From: Marivivens donghaensis
GTDB lineage: Bacteria; Pseudomonadota; Alphaproteobacteria; Rhodobacterales; Rhodobacteraceae
Assembly (NCBI RefSeq): GCF_011806565.1
Contig: NZ_JAATOP010000016.1
Location: forward strand, 1-50,622
Reading direction: 5' to 3'
DNA: 50,622 nt
In this document: positions 39,527 to 49,281 of the stretch, piece after piece
Layout of the letters: every line of letters starts with the position of its first letter
Position numbering within the stretch: position 1 is the first letter of the stretch
Position numbers and translations under genes: made by a program
The notes under the pieces: model-generated
Seen by the model: only the letters and a program-made list of their open reading frames with translations
Databases searched by the model: none
Told to the model about the DNA's origin: nothing

Positions 39527-41242
39527 ATGACCCGCACACGCGATGATTTGCTCGCGAAGCTCCGCACCATGACCCACATGCCAGTTCTGATCGTCGGCGG
39601 CGGCATCAACGGCATGGGCACCTTCCGCGACCTCGCCCTGCAAGGCGTTCCGAGCCTACTGGTCGAGCGCGGCGATTTCTGTTCGGGCGCCAGCCGCGCC
39701 CCGTCCCGCATGATCCACGGCGGCATCAAGTATCTGGAGAACGGCGAATTCCGCCTCGTGAAGGAAAGCGCCCACGAAAGGAACCGCCTGCTCTCGAATG
39801 CGGCGCATTACGTTCATCCGCTGGAAATGGTCCTGCCGATCCATTCGTGGACCGCTGGCATCATTCCCGCGATCAAGCGCTTCTTCAAAATGCCCGCGAA
39901 GACCACCCAGCGCGGCGCGGCTGTGATCAAGGCGGGCCTGACGGTCTACGATATCTACGGTGCGAATGATCGCGTGATGCCGCGCCACCGGATGATCTCG
40001 CGCGGGGATGCCCTGCACGAAATCCCCGACCTCGACCCGAAAATCGTAGCCGCCGCGTCTTATTATGACGCATGGATCACTTCGCCCGAGCGCCTGACGG
40101 TCGAACTGGCGCTGGACGGCATGGACGCCTGCGACGGTAGTGTGGCCCTGAACCACCTGTCGTTCGACGGTGTAGAGGATGGTAAAGCGGTGCTGCGCGA
40201 TGCCCTCAGTGGCGAGGTTTTCCGCATCAGCTGCGATATTATGGTGAATGCCGCAGGTGCGTGGATCGACGGCGTGAACGACGCTGCGGGCGGCGCGAAA
40301 AAGATGATCGGCGGCAACAAAGGCAGTCACTTGCTGCTCGATCTGCCTGTACTGGCCGAGCGCCTGCATGGCCGCATGGTCTACTTCGAGGTTGCCGAGG
40401 GTCGCCTCTGCCTGATCTCGAACTTCATGGGGCACGTCCTGCTCGGCTCCACGGATATTCCAGTGACCGACCCTGACTCCGTGGTTTGCGATGACGAGGA
40501 AACCGATTACCTTCTCAGCGCGCTGCGCAAAGTTTTCCCCGAGGTGAAGGCCACGCGCGACGACATCTTCTTCAGCTACGCCGGTGTGCGCCCCCTGCCC
40601 GCCAGCGACGCGATCGATCCGGGCAAGGTCAGCCGAGACCACTCCATGCCCGAAGTCGCACCGACTGCCGACCGCCCGTTCCCCGTCATCGCGCTTGTCG
40701 GCGGCAAATGGACGACTTTCCGCGCCTTCGCGGCAGAGGCGACTGACGCGGTGCTCGGCAAACTCGGCAAATCGCGCAAGACCCACACCGACTACCTACC
40801 CATCGGCGGCGGGCGCGGCCTGTCGCGCAAGGCCGCCCCGACCGAAGAACTGATTAGCGAAGTCGCCGCGATGGGCACGACCCACGCCCGCGCCGCGCGT
40901 CTGGTGGCGTGCTACGGCTCGCGCGCAAAGGACATCGCTGCCACGTTTGAGGGGCCGGAAACTTTCCTCGCCACCCTGCCCCAAGTGTCGCGAGAAGAGC
41001 TGGCATTCATCGTCAACCACGAGGTTGCGGCCACAGCCGAGGACGTCCTGTTCGGGCGTAGCGCCCTGTTCCTCGAAGGCCCTCAACCGCGTGGCGTATT
41101 GACCGAACTGGTGCAAACCCTCGCCGCCATCTGCGGCTGGGACGAAGCGCGCATCGCCAAGGAGGAAGCGGCGCTGGTCGAACGCTACCGCCGCCACCAC
41201 CGCATCGTGTTCGCAGACAACGGCCAGCCGGAGTTCGCATGA
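39527..41242 (+). CDS. FAD-dependent glycerol-3-phosphate dehydrogenase family protein (GlpD/EryB-like)
   Basis: A 571-residue membrane-associated flavoenzyme. The FAD-binding start is VLIVGGGINGMGTFRDLALQGVPSLLVERGDF, followed by GASRAPSRMIHGGIKYLENGEFRLVKES, characteristic of GlpD. LLGSTDIPVTDPD and VALVGGKWTTFRAFAAEATD are the closing FAD-contact segments, and a C-terminal helical domain follows. It oxidizes a polyol phosphate and passes electrons to quinone. Paired with an FGGY kinase it could be a glycerol-3-phosphate or erythritol-4-phosphate type dehydrogenase. The start at 39527 lies one base past the kinase stop with a GAAAGGA site. Confidence 0.9.
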   Translation: MTRTRDDLLAKLRTMTHMPVLIVGGGINGMGTFRDLALQGVPSLLVERGDFCSGASRAPSRMIHGGIKYLENGEFRLVKESAHERNRLLSNAAHYVHPLEMVLPIHSWTAGIIPAIKRFFKMPAKTTQRGAAVIKAGLTVYDIYGANDRVMPRHRMISRGDALHEIPDLDPKIVAAASYYDAWITSPERLTVELALDGMDACDGSVALNHLSFDGVEDGKAVLRDALSGEVFRISCDIMVNAAGAWIDGVNDAAGGAKKMIGGNKGSHLLLDLPVLAERLHGRMVYFEVAEGRLCLISNFMGHVLLGSTDIPVTDPDSVVCDDEETDYLLSALRKVFPEVKATRDDIFFSYAGVRPLPASDAIDPGKVSRDHSMPEVAPTADRPFPVIALVGGKWTTFRAFAAEATDAVLGKLGKSRKTHTDYLPIGGGRGLSRKAAPTEELISEVAAMGTTHARAARLVACYGSRAKDIAATFEGPETFLATLPQVSREELAFIVNHEVAATAEDVLFGRSALFLEGPQPRGVLTELVQTLAAICGWDEARIAKEEAALVERYRRHHRIVFADNGQPEFA

Positions 41243-41991
41243 GCTCCGATGACCGCCGCCGTGACATCCTCGAACAACTGCTGGCGCACGGCACTGTCCA
41301 GTCGGCAGACATTGAGCGCCGTCACAAGGTGAGCCGCATGACGGTTCACCGCGACCTCGACGCGCTCGTGGCCGAAGGCTGGGCAGCAAGGGTGCGCGGC
41401 GGCATCACGGTCTCGGGCGATCCCTCGTTCGAAAGCGACTACCGCTTCCGCGCGCTGCAAGCCCTGCCGGAAAAAGCCCGCATGGCAGAGGCCGCAGCGG
41501 CGCTGGTGAAAGACGGCATGACAGTCGGCCTCGGCTACGGTTCCACGGTCGCGACGGTCGTCCCGCACCTCGCGCAGTGCAGCGGAGTGACCGTAGTCAC
41601 TGGTTCGCTTCCGATCATCGAGGCCGTCGCACAGATCCCGCAGATCAACCTCGTCGTCGTTGGCGGCACGCTGATCAGACGCTTCGCCGGCCTCTTCGGA
41701 CCGGCAGCCGAGGACGCCTACAAAACACTGTCACTCGACCTTTGCATCCTGTCCTCCGCCGCTGCGACATTGCCGGATGTCTTCCACCCCGACGAACGGG
41801 TCGTCGCTGCGAAGCAGGGGCTGTTGAAGGCCGCCAGCAAAAGCATCCTAATGATGGGCCAAAGCAAACTGAACGGTCGCGCGCTGCATAGGTTGTGCGG
41901 GCTGGAGGAAATTGACACTCTGGTCACGGATCAACCGTTAAAAGATGAGTCCGCCCTCACCCTATGCGGCACCCATTTGATCGTCGCGTAG
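41239..41991 (+). CDS. DeoR-family transcriptional regulator
   Basis: A 250-residue repressor. The DeoR helix-turn-helix is RRRDILEQLLAHGTVQSADIERRHKVSRMTVHRDLDALVAEGWAARVRGG. The sensor domain (about 75-240) has the ISOCOT fold start GLGYGSTVATVVPHLAQCSGVTVVTGSLPI and the sugar-phosphate loop VVVGGTLIRRFAGLFGPAAEDAY. Effectors of this family are phosphorylated sugars, so the product of the kinase two genes upstream could be the inducer. It overlaps the dehydrogenase gene by four bases. The half-sites at 37944-37989 are its probable target. Confidence 0.93.
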   Translation: MSSDDRRRDILEQLLAHGTVQSADIERRHKVSRMTVHRDLDALVAEGWAARVRGGITVSGDPSFESDYRFRALQALPEKARMAEAAAALVKDGMTVGLGYGSTVATVVPHLAQCSGVTVVTGSLPIIEAVAQIPQINLVVVGGTLIRRFAGLFGPAAEDAYKTLSLDLCILSSAAATLPDVFHPDERVVAAKQGLLKAASKSILMMGQSKLNGRALHRLCGLEEIDTLVTDQPLKDESALTLCGTHLIVA

Positions 41992-42023
41992 TTCACACAT
42001 TTCATAGAACGCTTTGTAAACAC

Positions 42024-43315
42024 ATGACCTATTTCTCCAACGCTCCCGCCGATATCGCGGCCCGCGAACTTCTTGCCCGCAATCTGAATGGCGAACAGCT
42101 CGCGCTCACGAGCGTTTGCACTGCGCATCCGCAAGCCATTCTGGCTGCCTGCAAAGCCGCGACAGACGCCGCCCAGATCGCGCTCATTGAAGCGACCTGT
42201 AATCAGGTCAATCATGAGGGTGGATATACGGGAATGCAGCCCACCGACTTCGTTGCGCTGGTGCGCGATGCGGCCAACGAGGCAGGCCTGCCCGAAGAAC
42301 AACTGCTGCTCGGCGGTGATCACCTTGGCCCGCAGCCTTGGCGGAACATCGACGCCGAGACTGCGATGACCAAGGCAGAGGCAATGGTTGACGCCTACGT
42401 GCGTGCGGGTTTCAAGAAAATCCACCTCGATTGTTCGATGCGCTGTGGTGACGATCCTGAAATCCTTGAGGAACCCGTTATGGCCCAGCGCGCCGCGCGC
42501 CTTGCCAAAGCGGCCGAGGCCGCTGCGGGTGACGACAAGCCATTCTATATTGTCGGCTCCGAGGTTCCACCGCCGGGCGGCATGGGTGAAGGGCACGAGA
42601 TCGACCCAACCGACGCCGGCCGCGTGCTCGGCACGATCGAAGCGCACCGTAGCGAGTTTGCGAAACTCGGGCTGACCGATGCGTTCAGCCGCGTTGTCGG
42701 CATCGTCGTGCAGCCTGGCCTCGATTTCGGCAATGATACCGTTGTGCATTTCGACACTGCCGCCGCGCAGGAACTTGTTGATATGGCTGCGAACCTTGGC
42801 GGTCTGGTGTACGAGGCGCACTCCACCGACTACCAGCGCCCCCTTGCCTATCAGCAACTGGTCGAGCGGCACTTTGCCATCCTCAAGGTCGGCCCCGCAG
42901 TAACGTTTGCCCTGCGCGAGGCGCTCTATGCTCTCGAAGCGATCGAGGCCGAGCTTGCTTCGAGGAACCGTCGAACCTGCGCGACGTCATGGAAGACCTC
43001 ATGGTCACCAACCCGAAAAACTGGGACGGCCACTACCACGGCGACGAGGCGACAAAACACTGGCTCCGCCATTTCAGCTGGTCCGACCGCATCCGCTATT
43101 ACTGGACAGCACCCGAGGCAAAAGCCGCCGTCGCGCGCCTCGAAGCAAACCTCAACTCGGGCAACTGGCCGCTCCCACTCGTGAGCCAGTATCTGCCCGA
43201 TTGCGCGAGCGCGCTTGCGTCCGGCGATCTGCCGATGACCTGCGGCGATGTCGTGTCCTACCGCGTCGCCGAGGCTCTGAAGCCATATTATGGAGCGTCA
43301 GCGGAGCATTCCTAA
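42024..43315 (+). pseudogene. GatZ/KbaZ-like gene with a frameshift (tagatose-6-phosphate epimerase family)
   Basis: Two frames together give one protein of about 430 residues. The first (to about 42960) has LALTSVCTAHPQAILAAC, NQVNHEGGYTGMQPTDF, LLLGGDHLGPQPW and KIHLDCSMRCGDD. The second (from about 42962 to the TAA at 43313) continues as EEPSNLRDVMEDLMV, then WLRHFSWSDRIRYYW and LVSQYLP, as expected for the family. Joining needs a minus-one shift, so one base appears to be missing near 42960-42962. The family was long called the tagatose-bisphosphate aldolase non-catalytic subunit, and some members are D-tagatose-6-phosphate 4-epimerases. Unshifted translation gives a wrong, 386-residue product. 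Confidence 0.85.
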
Positions 43316-44322
43316 GCGTCCCGCCAGCCCCATTGCTGCGCAAGATCGAGGCACTCTTCCACGGTCCCGACCGTTGTGTATGTCCCGACCGAGCGCAGAC
43401 ATGCTGCGGCTGTGGCGTGGCCGAGCTTTAGCGCGTCCTGCCCAGACCAACCTTCGTGGATACCGTATTGGAAACCGGCGGCAAAGGCGTCGCCTGCTCC
43501 GTTCGCACCTTTGCGGTTTTCGTCGCTGACTTTGACCGATGGCTGGAAAACCTCGATGCCATCACGGGTGACGAGAACGGCTCCGCTGGTGAAGTGGACG
43601 GCGACGAGGTCCATAGCGCCCTTGGTCAGCACATCGCGGGCTGCGTCGAACACTGCGGCCACATCGGTCACGCCATCTTCGACGGTAGAGCGGCTTGCAA
43701 GCGCTCCGATTTCGAAATCGTTGACCACGAGCGTATCGAGGTACTGCAAACACGGCAGACCGACCTCGCGGATTTTCTCCTCGGGGCTGGCGACGAATTC
43801 GAAGTTGGTTTTGAGCCCCGCCGCCTTGGCCTTGCGCAGCACGGTCGTCCAGCCGTTGGCATCATCGCCCCACGGCGCGTCCATCAGTTTGTGGATACCT
43901 GGCAAGCCGAGGTGCAAGACCTTCGCGTTACAGTCACTGAAATCGAAATCATCAGGCGTCAGCAGATCGGCTGCGGCGAAGAACAGGATATGCGTCCGCC
44001 TCCCCGTCTGGGTCGAGACATAGGCATCGGTCATCTGCGTTTGCGCTTCAGACGTCCGGTGCAGCCCCGCCCGATCAATCCCGTATTCATCCGCGATCCC
44101 GATCAGGAAATCGCCCATCTCCCCCGCCCCGATCAGACCTTGGGTCGAAACGGGCATCGAGGGGTCCAGCTTGCGGATATCGACGGCGAAATTACAGCCG
44201 CAGCCACCGCCCGCAAGTTCGACGTTCCGCACGACGGCGGCCATGTCTTCTTTCGGCCAGCTATCGACAGTGATGTTGCGGTCGACGCACCAAGTTCCGG
44301 CAGTCACAAAGCCTCTGCGCAT
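43312..44322 (-). CDS. PfkB-family carbohydrate kinase
   Basis: A 336-residue ribokinase-fold enzyme. The first signature region is VELAGGGCGCNFAVDIRKLD, and the second signature DENRKGANGAGDAFAAGFQYG carries the catalytic Asp and anion hole. The lid strand FVTAGTWCVDRNITVD opens the protein. The glycine-rich GGGCGCN differs from common family members, so the sugar (perhaps tagatose or another ketose) is uncertain. It lies three bases behind the aldolase-like gene and is convergent with the GatZ-like gene, overlapping its stop by four bases. Confidence 0.9.
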   Translation of the reverse strand: MRRGFVTAGTWCVDRNITVDSWPKEDMAAVVRNVELAGGGCGCNFAVDIRKLDPSMPVSTQGLIGAGEMGDFLIGIADEYGIDRAGLHRTSEAQTQMTDAYVSTQTGRRTHILFFAAADLLTPDDFDFSDCNAKVLHLGLPGIHKLMDAPWGDDANGWTTVLRKAKAAGLKTNFEFVASPEEKIREVGLPCLQYLDTLVVNDFEIGALASRSTVEDGVTDVAAVFDAARDVLTKGAMDLVAVHFTSGAVLVTRDGIEVFQPSVKVSDENRKGANGAGDAFAAGFQYGIHEGWSGQDALKLGHATAAACLRSVGTYTTVGTVEECLDLAQQWGWRDA

Positions 44323-44325
44323 GGG

Positions 44326-45303
44326 TTACACGTTCGGCTTGAGGATGCTTTCCGAAATCACGAGGTCATCCTCCAGCGAACGCATCGGGGTGATGCCTGC
44401 CGCTTGAAGGTCGCCGTGGAACGCCTTCACGCCCTCTTCGCTTGTCAGGCCCTCCTCGAGCACGCGGCGCATCGCTTTGACCATCAGCACGGAGTCCTCG
44501 GAGTAGTAGATCTTGCGCCCGAAGAGCGCGACGCGGGCGCCGTATTTCTCGGCCTGACGGATCAGTTCGAGGCAATCGCGGGTCGTCCCCGCTCCGCCGC
44601 CGAGGATGCCGAAGATCAGGTTTTCAGGATCGTAGCCCGCGATCTCTTCGGTCGCGGCAGGGCCGTTGTAGACCGCCTTGAGGAACGCGGGGCGCTCATG
44701 GCGCGACACACCTGCAAGGCAACGGACGATCATATCGTTGTTATAGGTCGCGAAATCGCCGGTGGTCTCGACGGGGATCTGCGGGTTGAAGACTTCGAGG
44801 AAGTAATTCACGCCCTCCGCCGACGCCTCGTTGCGGAACTTCACGAACTCTTCGAGCGTCTGATGATCACGCTCCAGATCATTGTAGAACGTCACCGAAT
44901 AGAGGCCGAGCGGCGCGACAGGCTTCACACGGTCTAGCCGCGCGGAGCGGAAGTTCTTCATCTGGTGCTTGGGATAAGAGCCGCCGCGCACGTGCCAAAT
45001 GTCAGTCGTATCATTGAGACGAACCGCCGGCGTGACGTCCGACTTGTGGAACAGCCCCTCGGACTGCATCACTTCGGCCGAAGACAGCGACATTAGCATG
45101 ATGTCGACCAGACCGGACTTCGTCACCTTCATCATATCGTTGCGATAAGCGCGCAGCGGCTTCATCCTGCCGTCCGGCCCCTTGCCCGGCGTGGCACAGC
45201 CAAACGCCATGTCGCCGTCCTTGGCATCCGCAATGATAAAGTCCGTCGGGGTATACTTTCCCGAACGAATGGCACCCAACTTCCGATCAAGACTCTTACG
45301 CAT
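44326..45303 (-). CDS. Class I aldolase-like protein (DhnA/LacD-like TIM barrel)
   Basis: A 325-residue protein with TIM-barrel features. FIIADAKDGDMAFGCATPG opens it, and FLKAVYNG (about residue 205) contains a candidate Schiff-base Lys. IFGILGGGAGTTRDCLELIRQAEKYGARVALFGRKIYYSED matches the phosphate-binding strand-loop of class I aldolases. The pairing with a PfkB kinase suggests cleavage of a ketose phosphate to triose phosphates. I could not match it to a named enzyme. The GGAGGAG ribosome site lies in a small hairpin with the preceding CTCTCCG. Confidence 0.75.
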   Translation of the reverse strand: MRKSLDRKLGAIRSGKYTPTDFIIADAKDGDMAFGCATPGKGPDGRMKPLRAYRNDMMKVTKSGLVDIMLMSLSSAEVMQSEGLFHKSDVTPAVRLNDTTDIWHVRGGSYPKHQMKNFRSARLDRVKPVAPLGLYSVTFYNDLERDHQTLEEFVKFRNEASAEGVNYFLEVFNPQIPVETTGDFATYNNDMIVRCLAGVSRHERPAFLKAVYNGPAATEEIAGYDPENLIFGILGGGAGTTRDCLELIRQAEKYGARVALFGRKIYYSEDSVLMVKAMRRVLEEGLTSEEGVKAFHGDLQAAGITPMRSLEDDLVISESILKPNV

Positions 45304-45671
45304 GAAAAAACTCCTCCGTTGCGGAGAGGTTATACCAGTTAGAAAGGAAAGCTAGGAGGGAAGACCTACGACAAAAGTAGGAGGCGCGCCGATCAAGGTG
45401 CGGTCGGCAAAGGCAGCGAAGTCCCGGCGGTCATGCGCAGCGATTCTCATCAGACATGTGCAACAAAAACCGCCTTTCAGACGTATAACCAACAACCCAC
45501 GCCCACGTTGCAATGATGCACATGCAGCAACTCTTGTTGGCAATCATGCGCAGTAAACGCGCAAAACAGCGCAAGTGGGGAATTTCTAGGCACACCGAAA
45601 GTTGATTGTCTTGTATTCGACATGCTCTGAGACTATCCGAAGGTTATATTTTAGTTACGTTTGGATATCCC
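45304..45671. promoter_or_regulatory. Gene-free divergent control region with repeats
   Basis: This 368-base gap separates the aldolase-like gene (minus) from manC (plus). It contains the 10-base direct repeat TCATGCGCAG at 45431-45440 and 45544-45553, CATGTGCAAC (45455-45464) with the inverted counterpart GCACATG around 45518, and GTTGC/GCAAC arms at 45507-45531. A TTGTAT/TATCCG pair 17 bases apart (about 45611-45639) could be a manC promoter. A 63-codon minus-strand frame at 45352-45543 has no recognizable product. Confidence 0.45.
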
Positions 45672-47099
45672 ATGATTACACCCGTCATCCTGTGCGGCGG
45701 CTCCGGGACTCGCCTCTGGCCCCTTTCTCGCAAATCCTATCCTAAGCAGTTCGTCCCCTTGGTCGGAGACAAAACGCTTTTCCAAGGGTCTGCATTGCGG
45801 ATGGCCAGCGACGCGTTCGCCAAGCCTGTTGTCATCACAAACAGCGATTTTCGCTTCATCGTGACCGAACAACTCCAGGAAGTCGGCATTGATCCTGGCG
45901 CTATCCTGATCGAGCCCGAAGGCCGCAACACGGCCCCTGCGGTGCTTGCAGCAGCACTTTATCTGGCCAAGAAAGATCCCGAAGCGGTGATGCTCGTCGC
46001 GCCATCCGATCACGTTGTGCCGGACACTGCCGCATTTCAGGCAGCGGTACTCAAAGGTTTGGAAGCGGTTGAAGATGGCAAGCTGGTAACCTTTGGCATC
46101 ACCCCCACTCACGCCGAAACCGCCTACGGCTACCTCGAACTCTCCGAAGCTTCGGAAGGCAAAGCTGTTGCTCTCAAGCAGTTTGTCGAGAAGCCGAACG
46201 AGCAGCGCGCCGAAGAGATGGTCGCCGCAGGCTCGTTCCTTTGGAACGCCGGCATCTTCCTTTTCAAAGCAGCCGACATCATCGAAGCGTTCAAAAAATA
46301 CGCTGCCGATATGGTGAAGCCAGTTGAAGACGCGATCAGAACAGGTCAAACGGATCTCGGTTTCTGTCGTCTTGGCGCCGACGCCTGGTCGAACGCAGAG
46401 AACATCTCCATCGACTATGCAGTCATGGAGAAGGCCGATAATCTCGCGGTCGTTCCGTTCAACGGCGGCTGGTCGGACCTTGGTGGGTGGGACGCCGTCT
46501 GGCGCGAGACCCCGAAAAACGCGCACGGCGTCATCACGAGCGGTGAAGCAACGGCAATCGATTGCGAAGACACCCTCCTCCGCTCTGACAGCGACCGCCT
46601 CGAAGTCGTCGGCATTGGCCTGAAGAACATCATGGCCGTCGCAATGAACGATGCGGTCCTCGTCGCAGATATGTCGCGCGCTCAGGATGTCAAAAAGGCG
46701 GTCGAGGCACTGAAAGCCAAAAACGCCGATCAGGCGACCCATTTCCCAAAGGATCACCGTCCGTGGGGCTGGTTCGAAAGCCTCGTGATAGCGAACCGAT
46801 TCCAAGTAAAGCGCATCCACGTCCACCCCGGTGCGGCACTCTCGCTGCAATCGCACCACCACCGCGCTGAGCACTGGATTGTTGTCGAAGGCACGGCTGA
46901 GGTGACGATTGACGACAAGGTGCAACTGGTGACGGAAAACCAGTCGGTCTTCATCCCACTGGGTGCTGTCCACCGCATGAAGAACCCCGGCAAAGTGCCG
47001 ATGGTCCTCATCGAAGTTCAGACCGGCTCGTACCTCGGCGAAGATGACATCATTCGCTACGAGGACATCTACTCGCGGGGCCAAGGAGCTAAAGGATGA
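45672..47099 (+). CDS. manC: Mannose-1-phosphate guanylyltransferase / mannose-6-phosphate isomerase
   Basis: A 475-residue bifunctional type II enzyme (ManC/AlgA/XanB) that supplies GDP-mannose. The nucleotidyltransferase N-terminus is [23 protein letters not shown], with the substrate motif [10 protein letters not shown] and [13 protein letters not shown]. The C-terminal cupin isomerase domain shows [30 protein letters not shown] and a final [16 protein letters not shown]. The start at 45672 begins at the conserved MITPVIL; the longer frame has no ribosome site. It leads a surface-polysaccharide operon; ugd overlaps the stop by four bases. Confidence 0.95.
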   Translation: MITPVILCGGSGTRLWPLSRKSYPKQFVPLVGDKTLFQGSALRMASDAFAKPVVITNSDFRFIVTEQLQEVGIDPGAILIEPEGRNTAPAVLAAALYLAKKDPEAVMLVAPSDHVVPDTAAFQAAVLKGLEAVEDGKLVTFGITPTHAETAYGYLELSEASEGKAVALKQFVEKPNEQRAEEMVAAGSFLWNAGIFLFKAADIIEAFKKYAADMVKPVEDAIRTGQTDLGFCRLGADAWSNAENISIDYAVMEKADNLAVVPFNGGWSDLGGWDAVWRETPKNAHGVITSGEATAIDCEDTLLRSDSDRLEVVGIGLKNIMAVAMNDAVLVADMSRAQDVKKAVEALKAKNADQATHFPKDHRPWGWFESLVIANRFQVKRIHVHPGAALSLQSHHHRAEHWIVVEGTAEVTIDDKVQLVTENQSVFIPLGAVHRMKNPGKVPMVLIEVQTGSYLGEDDIIRYEDIYSRGQGAKG

Positions 47100-48262
47100 A
47101 GATTGCTGTTGCTGGCCTAGGCTATGTAGGCCTTTCAAACGCTGTCCTATTGGCGCAGCATAACACCGTTAAAGCGATTGACGTGACGAAAGAGCGCGTC
47201 GATCTTGTCAACGAACGCAAATGCCCGATTGTTGACAAAGAGCTTGAAGAGTTTCTTTCAACTAAAGAACTTGACTTAACAGCCACAACCGATCCGGAAG
47301 AAGCGTATCGCGAAGTCGAATTCGTTATCGTTGCAACGCCAACAAATTACGACCCCGACACAAACTATTTCGACACAAGCACTGTAGAGCATGTCATCGG
47401 GTTTGTGCTTTCTTACAACCCGCGCGCGACGATCATAATCAAGTCTACCATTCCTGTAGGCTTTGTTGAAAGCATGCGGCTCAAGTACAAATCGAAAGAT
47501 ATCATCTTTTCGCCCGAATTCCTCCGCGAAGGGCGGGCGTTGTACGACAACCTGCATCCGAGCCGCATCATCGTCGGAGAACGCTCGGCCCGAGCGAAGC
47601 GGTTTGCCGATCTTCTTGTCCAAGGGGCAATCAAAGAAGAGATCGATGTTTTGTTTACCGATCCTTCGGAGGCCGAAGCAATTAAGTTATTCGCGAACAC
47701 GTATCTCGCCATGCGCGTCGCCTATTTTAACGAATTGGATAGCTATGCGCTTTCACGTGGAATGGATGCTCGTCAGGTAATAGAAGGCGTGAGCCTCGAT
47801 CCGCGAATTGGCTCACATTACAACAATCCTTCGTTTGGATACGGCGGTTACTGTTTACCCAAAGACACGAAGCAACTTCTCGCAAATTACTCGGAAGTGC
47901 CTCAAAATCTTATTGCGGCAATTGTCGATGCAAACCGGACCCGCAAAGACTACCTTGCCGACGAAATTATTTCGATGATGCCTAAAAAAGTTGGCGTATA
48001 TCGACTGGTCATGAAGGCTGGGTCTGACAACTTCCGTCAGTCATCCATTCAGGGCATTATGAAAAGAATAAAAGCCAAAGGAATTGAGGTAGTAGTGTAT
48101 GAACCGGTACTCGATGCAGACGAGTTTTACGGTTCTAAAGTGATCAAAGATTTCGCGTCCTTCAAATGCGACTGCGATATCATATTGGCAAACAGATTAA
48201 CGGACGACATCCGCGATGTGGCTGATAAAGTCTTTACGCGCGACTTATTTGGAGCTGATTGA
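47096..48262 (+). CDS. ugd: UDP-glucose 6-dehydrogenase (short form)
   Basis: A 388-residue NAD-dependent enzyme that oxidizes UDP-glucose to UDP-glucuronate. The Rossmann start is [20 protein letters not shown], then [55 protein letters not shown] and the catalytic cysteine in [15 protein letters not shown] (near residue 250). The length fits the short bacterial type. The DNA is clearly more AT-rich than manC upstream, with codons such as ATA and TTA. Confidence 0.95.
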   Translation: MKIAVAGLGYVGLSNAVLLAQHNTVKAIDVTKERVDLVNERKCPIVDKELEEFLSTKELDLTATTDPEEAYREVEFVIVATPTNYDPDTNYFDTSTVEHVIGFVLSYNPRATIIIKSTIPVGFVESMRLKYKSKDIIFSPEFLREGRALYDNLHPSRIIVGERSARAKRFADLLVQGAIKEEIDVLFTDPSEAEAIKLFANTYLAMRVAYFNELDSYALSRGMDARQVIEGVSLDPRIGSHYNNPSFGYGGYCLPKDTKQLLANYSEVPQNLIAAIVDANRTRKDYLADEIISMMPKKVGVYRLVMKAGSDNFRQSSIQGIMKRIKAKGIEVVVYEPVLDADEFYGSKVIKDFASFKCDCDIILANRLTDDIRDVADKVFTRDLFGAD

Positions 48263-48264
48263 GA

Positions 48265-49277
48265 ATGCCCACAGCACTTGTAACCGGCGCTGCCGGATTT
48301 ATTGGCTCATTTGTCTGTCAAACACTATTAGATGACGGCTGGAAAGTAGTTGGTCTAGATTGTATGTCAGACTACTATGATGTCGACCTCAAATTGCGCC
48401 GTGAAGAAGGCCTGAGAGTTAATCCGCAGTATCGTTCAATTCACGGTAAAGTTGAGCAGCCAGGTTTGCTTATGTCCCTCTTCGAAGAGGAGAATTTTGA
48501 TACTGTAATCCATTTGGCAGCACAGGCTGGTGTAAGGTACTCAATCGACAATCCTCGCGCTTACCTTGAAAGCAATATCATTGGCACTTTTGAATTATTG
48601 GAAGCCGCACGAGCACATCCGCCAAGTCATATGCTATTAGCTTCAACGTCGTCAGCATATGGTGCGAATAAAGAAATGCCATACAAAGAGACGGTCAAAG
48701 CAGACCATCAAATGTCTTTCTACGCGGCAACAAAAAAATCGACTGAAAGCATGGCGCATTCCTATTCGCACCTTTACAGCCTTCCAATTACTATGTTCCG
48801 GTTTTTCACTGTCTACGGCCCGTGGGGCAGGCCGGATATGGCCCTGTTTAAATTTACAAAAGCTATTTTAGAAGATAAGCCAATTGATGTTTACAATTAT
48901 GGAGATATGAAGCGAGACTTTACATATGTGGAAGACCTTGTCCACGCTATTCGGTTATTAATTGACATTGTGCCGGGAATAAACAAATCCGACCACTTGG
49001 AAGAAATAGACAGTTTATCACCCGTTGCGCCTTTTAGAGTAGTTAATATAGGCAACAATGACGCAGTCCAACTCACTGAGTTTATCGAAGCGATAGAGAA
49101 GGCACTCGGCAAAAAGGCCGATCAGAACTTGATTCCGATGCAGGCTGGAGATGTTCCTGCCACTTGGGCAGATGCTGGCCTCTTGCAGGAGTTAACCGGA
49201 TATGCACCGAAGACCTCAATTCAAGACGGGGTCGCCAAGTTCGTTCAATGGTACCTCCAATTTTACGGCTCCAGAAT

Positions 49278-49281
<4 letters not shown>
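48265..49281 (+). CDS. NAD-dependent sugar-nucleotide epimerase (UDP-glucuronate 4-epimerase-like)
   Basis: A 338-residue extended short-chain dehydrogenase. The NAD motif is ALVTGAAGFIGSFVCQTLL, followed by VIHLAAQAGVRYSIDNPRAYLESN, the Ser and Y-x-x-x-K catalytic segment SFYAATKKSTESMAHSY, and FRFFTVYGPWGRPDMAL. The closing PMQAGDVPATWADAGLL is typical for GalE-like UDP-glucuronate 4-epimerases, which make UDP-galacturonate. Coupling to ugd fits this substrate. The ATG at 48265 has a GGAG site 10 bases upstream; a TTG six bases earlier is less likely. Base composition is the most AT-rich of the window. Confidence 0.88.

Noticed and set aside
45352-45543. 63-codon minus-strand frame before the aldolase-like gene
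   Set aside because: It starts without a ribosome site inside repeat-rich control DNA and contains no recognizable domain.
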